57,459 nt of DNA from NCBI GenBank assembly GCA_025350815.1, contig JANXXE010000202.1, positions 1-57,459 of the forward strand. Direction: 5' to 3'. Under the pieces are notes generated by a model. The model was not told where the DNA came from, made no database searches, and saw nothing but the letters and a program-made list of their open reading frames with translations. The stretch comes from Myxococcales bacterium. GTDB lineage: Bacteria; Myxococcota_A; Polyangia; Fen-1088. Position numbers and translations under genes: made by a program. Positions 50,824 to 57,459 of the stretch are shown in pieces (position 1 is the stretch's first letter; each line of letters starts with the position of its first letter).

Positions 50824-52491
50824 ATGGCGAACGACTCTTCCAATAAAGGTTCAAATATCTGGCCGTGGGCTCTGGTGACGGGCCTGGCGGTTGGTTTCCT
50901 GGTGGGGCGCGAGATGGGCGGCAGGGGCGGCTCTGGCTCTGCAGAATCGGACGAACGGCCGCACGCGGCGGCAACGGCGCCGGCGAACGCTCCTGGCGGC
51001 ACGGTCTACAAGAGCGAGTCGCAGTTTCCCCCGTCCTGGCTGAAGTCGACGGATCTCGCGACGGTTTCGGGCGTGAACTTCGACGGCATGACGGACGCCC
51101 AGAAGGCGGCGGCCCTGCAGGCGCTTAACGAGCGCAACTGCGAGTGTGGTTGCAGCTTCGGCACGATCGCGAACTGCGCCAAGAAGGATTCGAGCTGCCC
51201 GCGCAGCCCGAAGTTGGCGAAGCAAGTGGTCGACCTGGCCAAGCAGGGCAAGGGCCTGGCTGATCTCTACGCATTCCTCGACGTCGAGAACAAGAAGGGC
51301 GCGGCCCCCGCGGCGGCCCCTGCCGCCCCGACCGGCCCGCAGAAGGTGCCCCTGTCGGCGCACAGCCCGCGCAAGGGACCGAGGGCCGCGAAGGTCACTA
51401 TCGTCGAGTTCAGCGATTTCCAGTGTCCGTTTTGCAGCCGCGTCGTCCCCACGATCAAGGAGATCGTGGAGAAGTACCCCAAGGATGTCGCGATCGTCTT
51501 CATGAACCAGCCGCTGTCGTTTCACCCCATGGCCATGGGCGCCGCTCAAGGCTTCCTGGCCGCAAGCAAGCAGGGCAAGGCGTGGGAGATGCACGACAAG
51601 ATGTTCGCCAACCAGCAGGCGCTGAATCCCCCGGATCTCGAAAAGTATGCGCAGGAGCTGGGCCTGAACGTCGCCAAGTTCAAGAAGGACTTTGCCGATC
51701 CCAAGATCAAGGAAGAGATTGCGGCTGATCAGAAGCTGGGCAGTTCAGTCGGCGCGGATGGCACGCCCACGTTCTTCGTCAACGGCCGGCTGCTGTCGGG
51801 CGCGCAGCCTTTCGCGTCTTTCAAGACGATCATCGACGAGGAAATCAAGAAGGCGGATGACCTCCTCAAGAAGGGCACCAAGCTGGAGGACGTCTACACC
51901 AAGCTGATGGAACTGGCCGCCGCCGCGCCCCCGCCTGCCGCTGCGGGCGCCGCTGCCCCTGCCGCGAAGGTCGACATCGTGCCGGGCAACGCCCCCATCA
52001 AGGGTCCCGCCAACGCGCCGGTAACAATCATCGCGTTCAGCGATTTCCAGTGTCCGTTCTGTAGCCGCGTGGTCCCCACGCTCAAGCAGATCGAGGACAC
52101 CTACAAGGGCAAGGTCCGCATCGCTTTCAGGAACTTCCCGCTTGGCTTCCACGACAAGGCGCAGCTGGCTGCCGAGGCCTCGCTGGCCGCCAACGAGCAG
52201 GGCAAGTTCTGGCAGATGCACGACAAGCTGTTCGAGAATCAGCAGCAGCTCGACCGCCCTTCACTTGAGAAGTACGCGGCCGACTTGGGCCTCAACATGG
52301 GCAAGTTCAAGGCCGCGCTCGATTCCGGCAAATTCAAGGATCAGGTCGCCAAGGACACCGCGCAGGGCACGTCCGTCGGCATCACTGGAACGCCCAGCTT
52401 CGTTGTCAACGGCGAGCTGTTGGTCGGTGCCCAGCCCTTCGAGAAGTTCAAGACGGCGATCGACGGGGCGCTTGCCGCCAAGGGCAAGTAG
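50824..52491 (+). CDS. Tandem DsbA-fold thiol oxidoreductase
   Basis: A 555-residue protein with an N-terminal TM anchor (about 13-28), a Cys-rich segment (NCECGCSFG and CAKKDSSC, about 106-125) and two thioredoxin/DsbA-like domains. Each has CPFC (201-204 and 410-413) and a cis-Pro loop (GTPTF about 313, GTPSF about 522). DsbA-type CxxC proteins form or isomerise disulfides in the periplasm. The two domains differ by 209 residues and are nearly identical around CPFC, even in DNA (51408 on versus 52035 on). ATG 50824 has TATAAG (50810-50815) 8 nt upstream and no Shine-Dalgarno. Many Cys-rich exported proteins here could be substrates. Confidence 0.9.
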   Translation: MANDSSNKGSNIWPWALVTGLAVGFLVGREMGGRGGSGSAESDERPHAAATAPANAPGGTVYKSESQFPPSWLKSTDLATVSGVNFDGMTDAQKAAALQALNERNCECGCSFGTIANCAKKDSSCPRSPKLAKQVVDLAKQGKGLADLYAFLDVENKKGAAPAAAPAAPTGPQKVPLSAHSPRKGPRAAKVTIVEFSDFQCPFCSRVVPTIKEIVEKYPKDVAIVFMNQPLSFHPMAMGAAQGFLAASKQGKAWEMHDKMFANQQALNPPDLEKYAQELGLNVAKFKKDFADPKIKEEIAADQKLGSSVGADGTPTFFVNGRLLSGAQPFASFKTIIDEEIKKADDLLKKGTKLEDVYTKLMELAAAAPPPAAAGAAAPAAKVDIVPGNAPIKGPANAPVTIIAFSDFQCPFCSRVVPTLKQIEDTYKGKVRIAFRNFPLGFHDKAQLAAEASLAANEQGKFWQMHDKLFENQQQLDRPSLEKYAADLGLNMGKFKAALDSGKFKDQVAKDTAQGTSVGITGTPSFVVNGELLVGAQPFEKFKTAIDGALAAKGK

Positions 52492-52494
52492 CTC

Positions 52495-53544
52495 TCAGAA
52501 TCGCTGCGTCGGAACGTTGGGGCGGGCGCGCCGCAAGACCTGCGTGCCCACGCCCCACAGCAGCCGAATTTCCCCGGCCGCCGCGTGGCCCTGGTAGGCG
52601 TCGAGGCGGCGCCGGCCGGTGTCGCAGGGGCCGCCTTCCAGGATCTCGAAGCCACGCTCGGACAGCATGATGCGGTCGCCCTGGATTTCGCCGGTGACCT
52701 GGTACCGGGTCAAGACGCGGAAATCGAGGGCGCTGTTGCAGCGATAGGCCTGACCGTCGGTGGAGATCTGGCGAACAATCCGGTCGTAGTAACCGCTGAC
52801 CTTCGTTCCATCCTGCGTCAGATGCCACTCCTCGCGCTCGACCTTCTGGTCGCCCGTGGCCATGGTGCCCCGGTGTTCCCAGACCCACAGCCCATGCACG
52901 TTCGCCGGCGTCCCGGTGGAATGGCTGGCTTGCACCGATTCCTGCGCGGCGGCGGGGACCTGGTTGTCCCAGCTCGGATCCGGTGTGGCGAAGGCAAGTA
53001 GGCTCTTGTCCGTCGCGCCGGCCTCGTCCGGGGGACGCCGGTACAGGGTCACACGGCGCTCGGTGTCGCTCAGCGTGAGGACATCGCCGCGCACGTCGGC
53101 ACGGAAGCGCGCGGGTGTACGGCCCGTGGGGCGGCAGGGTCCCTTGCTCTTAGCCTCGCCAATCTCCTGCAGCTCGATCTGGTCTTTGTCGACGCGGCCG
53201 CGCACCTCGAATCGCAGCAGCGTGGAGAAGCGCGGCTCCCGGCTGCACATGTACGCCCGCCCGTCGCCCGAGATCATCGTCAGCTCGACCACATAGAAGC
53301 CCGCGATGGCGCCGCCCGTCTGGGTTAGCCGCCAGGCCTGGCGTTCGATGCGTGTGTCGCCCGCACCGGTTCCGTCGTCGAGCGTCGACCGAAAGAATCC
53401 TTCCCAGATACCCGCCACAGCAGCGGGTCCCGCCCTGGGCGGCTCGGGGCGGCGCGAACGCAAGGTCGAACAGCCCGGGCCGGCTGCCACGAACGCGATG
53501 GTAGCCAGCGACTGGACGAGCCGAGAGCAACGCAGGGGATGCAC
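52495..53544 (-). CDS. Lipoprotein with two tandem homologous domains
   Basis: A 349-residue lipoprotein. Lipobox GPGC (Cys25). Two copies of an about 110-residue beta-rich domain occur: the first (about 44-165) contains GIWEGFFRST...WRLTQTGG...GFYVVEL and the second (about 220-325) contains GLWVWEHRGT...WHLTQDGT...GYYDRIV, with matching Cys. The family is unknown to me. The start is GTG 53544. It lies tail-to-tail with the tandem-DsbA gene (3 bp apart) and head-to-head with the beta-helix gene. Confidence 0.72.
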   Translation of the reverse strand: MHPLRCSRLVQSLATIAFVAAGPGCSTLRSRRPEPPRAGPAAVAGIWEGFFRSTLDDGTGAGDTRIERQAWRLTQTGGAIAGFYVVELTMISGDGRAYMCSREPRFSTLLRFEVRGRVDKDQIELQEIGEAKSKGPCRPTGRTPARFRADVRGDVLTLSDTERRVTLYRRPPDEAGATDKSLLAFATPDPSWDNQVPAAAQESVQASHSTGTPANVHGLWVWEHRGTMATGDQKVEREEWHLTQDGTKVSGYYDRIVRQISTDGQAYRCNSALDFRVLTRYQVTGEIQGDRIMLSERGFEILEGGPCDTGRRRLDAYQGHAAAGEIRLLWGVGTQVLRRARPNVPTQRF

Positions 53545-53698
53545 GATCTACAGGGGCAATCGGCAGATTCGCGGGTGGGGTGGAGCCCGATTCGTTGACG
53601 CGCGGCTCGCAGGCCGGGGACGGGTGTGTTCGTGTGCGCATCGAGGCGCAGCACCGCCGGACTGGCGTCGCGGTTGCCTGCGGGTGTACGACAGACGA

Positions 53699-55702
53699 AT
53701 GCGAATCAGCCGGCGACCGGGACTGACTTGCGTTTTGGTGACCCTTGGCGCGGCGTGTTCGAGTGGCAGCAAGGTCGAGTCGGCTGCGCCGGATTCCGGC
53801 GTGGCGGATGGGGCTCGCGTGGGAGCGGCGGGCACAGGGGGGACGGCGTTGCCCGCGCCGGACGCAGGCGTCGTCGATACCAAGCGCATCGACGCGGCCG
53901 TCGACCCCGACGCGGCGGTTGCAGGCATGTTCGTGGCACCGATGGGCAGGGACGACAATCCCGGCACCCTGGACCTGCCTTGGAAGACCATTTCGCATTG
54001 TGCGTCGGTGGCCCAGCCCGGCGATACCTGCTGGCTGCGTGCGGGCGTCTACCGCGAGACCGTCCACCCGGCGCAGTCGGGCCTTGCGGGCAAGCCGATT
54101 CGTTTCGCAGCGTGGGCGGCGGAAAGCGTCACCGTGTCGGGGGCCCAGGTCGTCGCGGGCGATGCTTTTTCCGTCTGGAAGGACAGCATCTGGCAGGCGA
54201 CTGTCGCGGCACCACGCACCGGATACGCGGCCGATGGCTTGACCGCCAACCAGGTCTTCGTCGGTGGTCGCATGATGATCGAGGCGCGCTGGCCGAATAC
54301 TGGTCTCGACCTGATGCGCCCGAAATTCACCGGCGGCGGTCCCAAGAAAAGCGGCACGACGGTGGTCGTCACCCACAAGGACATCCCCGTCATCGCGGGC
54401 GGCTGGGTCGGCGGCACGTTGTGGACCAACGAATGGTTCGTCTCGCGCACGGGAACCATCACGGCCGAGGGCCCCGGCACCGTCACCGCCACTGCGTTCG
54501 ACAGCGGCGATTTTGCGGCCGGCTACTGGTTCTATCTGACCGGGCGCCTGGGTGCGCTAGACGCCGAAGGTGAATTCTTCTTCGATGGCGGCAAGCTGTA
54601 CATCTGGCCGCCCGGCGGCGCGCGCCCCGCCGAGGTCGAATACAAACAGCGCGTGCTGGCCTTCGATTTGACGGATCGTTCGTACATCGAAGTGCGCGGC
54701 CTGAAGATCTTCGCCGCCACGATCGCGACCGGCGACGGAAGCACGGGCGTGGTGGTCGACAAGGTCGACGCCCGCTACGTCTCACACCACGTTACCTTGC
54801 CGCTGTTTCCGGCCGCACTCAAAAAGCCCAACACGGACGATGATCTGATCATCGACGCGCACATCCACGACACGGGCATCATCCTGCGCGGCAAGGGCAA
54901 CGCGTTGACTGGCAGCCGCGTCACGTGGAGCGCCGGCAACGGTGTGCTGGTGATGGGGCAGGGCCATACGGTGTCGGGGAATATCATCGAGAACACGGAC
55001 TACGCGTCGACCTACGCCGCGGGCCTGCAACTGGCCGGCAGCGGGCATCACATCGACCACAACACCTTCGGAGCGACCGGGCGCAGCGCCATCAATGTGT
55101 CCTGGCACCTGAACGGTGAAACCATGGACAATGTCGAAATCGCCTACAACGATTTTCACGACTGGGGCGCGTTGAGCGCGGACCTCGGTGCCGTCTACAT
55201 CTGCTGCTACACGGATCTCGCGACCGTGCAGATCCACCACAACCGCTTGCACGATCCGATCATCTTCAGCCCCTTTTGGGACGTGGCCGGCATCTACCTC
55301 GACATCGAGGCGCACAACGGGCAGCTGCACCACAACGTGATGTGGGCTTTCGGCGGCGACCGGGGTAAGGGCATCAAGGGCGGCTCGACGCGGGGGACGG
55401 ATCGCATCACGAACAACACGCTGCTCATGCCGGTGTGGATCGGCAAGGGATCGCTGTTGCGAAACAACATCATGCTGGGCAAGAACGACGGCCCCGCCGC
55501 GACCTTCGAGAACAGTCTGGGCGTTGGAGCCGACCCCAAGTTCACCGACGCGAAGGCCGGTGATTTCACCTTACTGGACGGCTCGCCCGCGATCGACAAG
55601 GGCGCTGTCATCCAGGGAATCACCGACGACGCCGTGGGTGCGCCCGATATCGGCGCTTACGAGCGCGGCCGGCCGCCTTGGCAGGCCGGCGCGCCGATGT
55701 AG
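53699..55702 (+). CDS. Secreted parallel beta-helix lipoprotein
   Basis: A 667-residue lipoprotein: lipobox TLGAAC (Cys20), Gly/Ala linker, then DUF1565-like start (FVAPMGRDDNPGTLDLPWKTISHCA...AGVYRE) and a long right-handed parallel beta-helix with recurring N-G-x-G/H-N patterns (GHHIDHNTFG, VQIHHNRLHDP). Such folds are found in polysaccharide lyases and hydrolases; the exact chemistry is not clear. Several Asp/His that could be catalytic occur around the coil at residues 420-540. ATG 53699 has TACGAC 6 nt upstream. Earlier frame is non-coding. The stop abuts the ABC-F stop (TAGCTA). Confidence 0.82.
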   Translation: MRISRRPGLTCVLVTLGAACSSGSKVESAAPDSGVADGARVGAAGTGGTALPAPDAGVVDTKRIDAAVDPDAAVAGMFVAPMGRDDNPGTLDLPWKTISHCASVAQPGDTCWLRAGVYRETVHPAQSGLAGKPIRFAAWAAESVTVSGAQVVAGDAFSVWKDSIWQATVAAPRTGYAADGLTANQVFVGGRMMIEARWPNTGLDLMRPKFTGGGPKKSGTTVVVTHKDIPVIAGGWVGGTLWTNEWFVSRTGTITAEGPGTVTATAFDSGDFAAGYWFYLTGRLGALDAEGEFFFDGGKLYIWPPGGARPAEVEYKQRVLAFDLTDRSYIEVRGLKIFAATIATGDGSTGVVVDKVDARYVSHHVTLPLFPAALKKPNTDDDLIIDAHIHDTGIILRGKGNALTGSRVTWSAGNGVLVMGQGHTVSGNIIENTDYASTYAAGLQLAGSGHHIDHNTFGATGRSAINVSWHLNGETMDNVEIAYNDFHDWGALSADLGAVYICCYTDLATVQIHHNRLHDPIIFSPFWDVAGIYLDIEAHNGQLHHNVMWAFGGDRGKGIKGGSTRGTDRITNNTLLMPVWIGKGSLLRNNIMLGKNDGPAATFENSLGVGADPKFTDAKAGDFTLLDGSPAIDKGAVIQGITDDAVGAPDIGAYERGRPPWQAGAPM

Positions 55703-57459
55703 CTACGGTCCTTCCGATGCAGCGATGGTCGCCAGTTCGGCGGCGGCCGATTCCCATTCGGCCATGCGCCGTTCGAGGCGAGTGGCGAGATCACTCTCCT
55801 GGTCGGCCAGTGCGTGCAATTTCTGCCAGTCGCCCTGGGGATTCTCCGCCAGCTGCGCCCGCAGCGCGCTCAATTCTTGTTCCACCTTGCCCACGTCGGC
55901 CTCCAACGATTCCACGCGGCGTTCCAGACGGCGCCGCTCGCGGTCGCGGTCCTTGTTGCTGGCGCGTGTTCGGTCGGCGGCGGGCAGCGGGGGCGGCGGC
56001 GTCTGGGGGGTAGGCCTGGCAGTCGGGGCCGTGACTGGGGCCGCGACGTCTTGCTTCTTGCGCGCGCGCCAATCCGAATAGTTGCCAAGGTGCGATTCCA
56101 CGCCGCTGCCTTCGACGACCAGCATCCGCGTGCATACGCGATCCAAAAAATAGCGATCGTGGCTCACCACCAGCAGCGTTCCCTCGAACCCCCCCAGAGC
56201 CTCTTCCAGAACTTCGCGTGCGGGAATGTCCAGGTGGTTGGTGGGTTCGTCCAGCGCCAGCAAGTTGCGCGGAAACAGCATCATCTTGGCCATGGCCAGG
56301 CGGCTGCGCTCGCCCCCTGACAGGCCGCGCACCACCCGGAACGGATCGTCGCCGAAGAAGCGAAACTTGGCCAGGTATTGCCGGACGAAGTCGGGCGACA
56401 GATCCGCGCGCACGGACTGGATCTCTTCAATCAGTGTCCGCTCGTCGGCCAGCGAGCCAAGCTTCTGATCAAAGTATCCCAGGCGCACGCCGGTACCCCG
56501 GGCCACGCTGCCCGCCAGCGGCGCCAGATCGCCGACCAGCGTGCGCAGCAGTGTCGACTTGCCGCAGCCGTTGGGGCCGACGATGCCGATGCGGTCGCCG
56601 CGGTACACGTTGACGGTGATGTCCTTCAAAATGGGCTTGTCGGCGTATCCGACGGTGATTGCGGGCGCGCGAATGGCTTCCTTACTGCCCAGATCGCCCC
56701 CGGTCGAGAACGACAGCGCAATCTTCCCGGCCAGCTCCCAGTGATCTTCGGGACGCTCCAGGCGATCCAGCTTCTCGAGCATCTTGCGGCGGCTTTGCGC
56801 CTGCTTGGTCTTCTGGCCGGCCAGATTCTTGCGGATGAAGTCCTCGGTCTTGTCGACGTGTTCCTTCTGGCGCTGGTACTCGGCGCGCGCGCGTTCAAGG
56901 CGGCCGTCACGCTCGACGACGTATTTGTCGTAGCGGTAGGGGTAGCGGACGAATTTGCCGCCCTCCAGTTCGACAATTTCGCGGCAGGTTTGTTTGATGA
57001 AGACGCGGTCGTGCGATACCAGGACGAACGCGCCCGGGTAGTCGGCCAGATAGGCCTCCAGACGTTCGATGGCCGCCAGGTCCAGGTGGTTGGTGGGCTC
57101 GTCCATCAGCAGCAGATCCGGCTGGCGCACCAGCACCTTCGCCAGCTCCAGTCGTCCCCGTTCACCGCCCGACAGCGTGTCCACGGACCGCGCCAGATCC
57201 CCCGCCGCAAAGCCCACGTCGGCCGTCAGCCGGCGGACACGGCCCTCGACCTCGTAGCCGCCCTCCCGGGTGTAGCGCTCTTGCAGCTCGCCGTATCGTT
57301 GCAGCTCGGCGGCTCCCGCCTGACCCAGGTGCTCCTCGATCTTGACCAGGTCGTCGTGCATCGCCTGCAGGTGGGCGAACGGTTCTAGCAACGCGTCGAG
57401 AACGGTTCCGCTGCCGCCCAGCTCCTGCGACTGGCGCAGATACGCCACAGTGGCCTTGC
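55703..57459 (-). CDS. ABC-F ATPase (Uup-like), N terminus outside the window
   Basis: A soluble ABC-F protein with two ATPase domains and no TM helices; family members act on ribosomes. In view are the first domain's signature LSGGERGRLELAK, DEPTNHLD and switch His (LVSHD), the linker arm, the second domain with GPNGCGKST (Walker A), LSGGERSRLAMAK, DEPTNHLD, and a C-terminal coiled coil typical of Uup. The frame stays open to the window edge and reads KATVAYLRQ just before the visible GTG at 57448, so the first Walker A lies outside and the gene is partial at its 5' end. Confidence 0.93.
   Translation of the reverse strand, partial: KATVAYLRQSQELGGSGTVLDALLEPFAHLQAMHDDLVKIEEHLGQAGAAELQRYGELQERYTREGGYEVEGRVRRLTADVGFAAGDLARSVDTLSGGERGRLELAKVLVRQPDLLLMDEPTNHLDLAAIERLEAYLADYPGAFVLVSHDRVFIKQTCREIVELEGGKFVRYPYRYDKYVVERDGRLERARAEYQRQKEHVDKTEDFIRKNLAGQKTKQAQSRRKMLEKLDRLERPEDHWELAGKIALSFSTGGDLGSKEAIRAPAITVGYADKPILKDITVNVYRGDRIGIVGPNGCGKSTLLRTLVGDLAPLAGSVARGTGVRLGYFDQKLGSLADERTLIEEIQSVRADLSPDFVRQYLAKFRFFGDDPFRVVRGLSGGERSRLAMAKMMLFPRNLLALDEPTNHLDIPAREVLEEALGGFEGTLLVVSHDRYFLDRVCTRMLVVEGSGVESHLGNYSDWRARKKQDVAAPVTAPTARPTPQTPPPPLPAADRTRASNKDRDRERRRLERRVESLEADVGKVEQELSALRAQLAENPQGDWQKLHALADQESDLATRLERRMAEWESAAAELATIAASEGP

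Noticed and set aside
1-57459. tRNA, rRNA, CRISPR arrays, riboswitches, IS elements
   Set aside because: Reading by eye found no cloverleaf with a T-arm consensus, no regularly spaced repeats and no transposase. A tool scan (tRNAscan-SE, Infernal, ISfinder) would be needed for a definite negative.

Overview
High-GC chromosomal DNA of a Gram-negative bacterium with many lipoproteins, outer-membrane proteins (TSP3-OmpA, C-terminal beta-barrel), Hanks-type kinase/FHA signalling, vWA and MoxR genes. This mix most resembles Myxococcota (former Deltaproteobacteria), but the assignment is inferred from gene content only. I saw no rRNA, tRNA, CRISPR array, integrase or intact insertion sequence. Coding density is very high, and many neighbours overlap by 1-4 bases (ATGA, TGATG, TAATG) or meet tail-to-tail at shared stop codons.

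Layout. 1-8.4 kb: a 77-bp perfect inverted repeat, an MFS transporter, a membrane-anchored HEAT-repeat protein, a lipoprotein, a small unknown gene with a good promoter, an S1-domain RNA-binding protein, a second large palindromic element, a TrmN6-like methyltransferase, a Gfo/Idh/MocA oxidoreductase and an ammonium transporter. 8.6-17.4 kb: a polytopic membrane protein, then a tight nitrate-assimilation operon: nirB, nirD, a fused 4Fe-4S/DmsC-like membrane subunit and a cytoplasmic molybdopterin nitrate reductase. The Amt transporter nearby fits a nitrogen-acquisition neighbourhood. 17.4-21.1 kb: an SDR, then a bufferin-type operon (BufA2 metallophore precursor, DUF692/MNIO enzyme BufB, DUF2063 chaperone BufC) that continues without a break into a VOC protein and a [2Fe-2S] ferredoxin. 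21.1-28.4 kb: TerC, RNase HI, a lipoprotein, a flippase, a YfiM-like protein, a GT2 glycosyltransferase and a DUF2079 membrane protein (envelope glycan genes).

28.5-40 kb: a response regulator translationally coupled to valyl-tRNA synthetase, a SAM methyltransferase, a 380-bp gene-poor stretch, a large secreted protein of unknown function, and an envelope trio (DUF4398 lipoprotein, DUF4398-TSP3-OmpA lipoprotein, Pro-rich outer-membrane protein). 40-48.7 kb: an FHA protein and non-RD Ser/Thr kinase transcribed away from two unrecognised proteins (501 and 366 residues), followed by a vWA lipoprotein, a RavA-like MoxR ATPase and a DNA/RNA methylase overlapping MoxR. This is the best candidate for an undescribed multi-gene system. 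48.7-57.5 kb: parB-parA, a divergent small acidic protein with its own promoter, a tandem DsbA-fold thiol oxidoreductase, a lipoprotein with an internal duplication, a parallel beta-helix lipoprotein and an ABC-F ATPase cut by the window edge.

A window-wide feature is that many genes without a Shine-Dalgarno carry a TANNNT -10-like hexamer ending only about 6-12 nt before the start codon. This suggests widespread leaderless or near-leaderless transcription.
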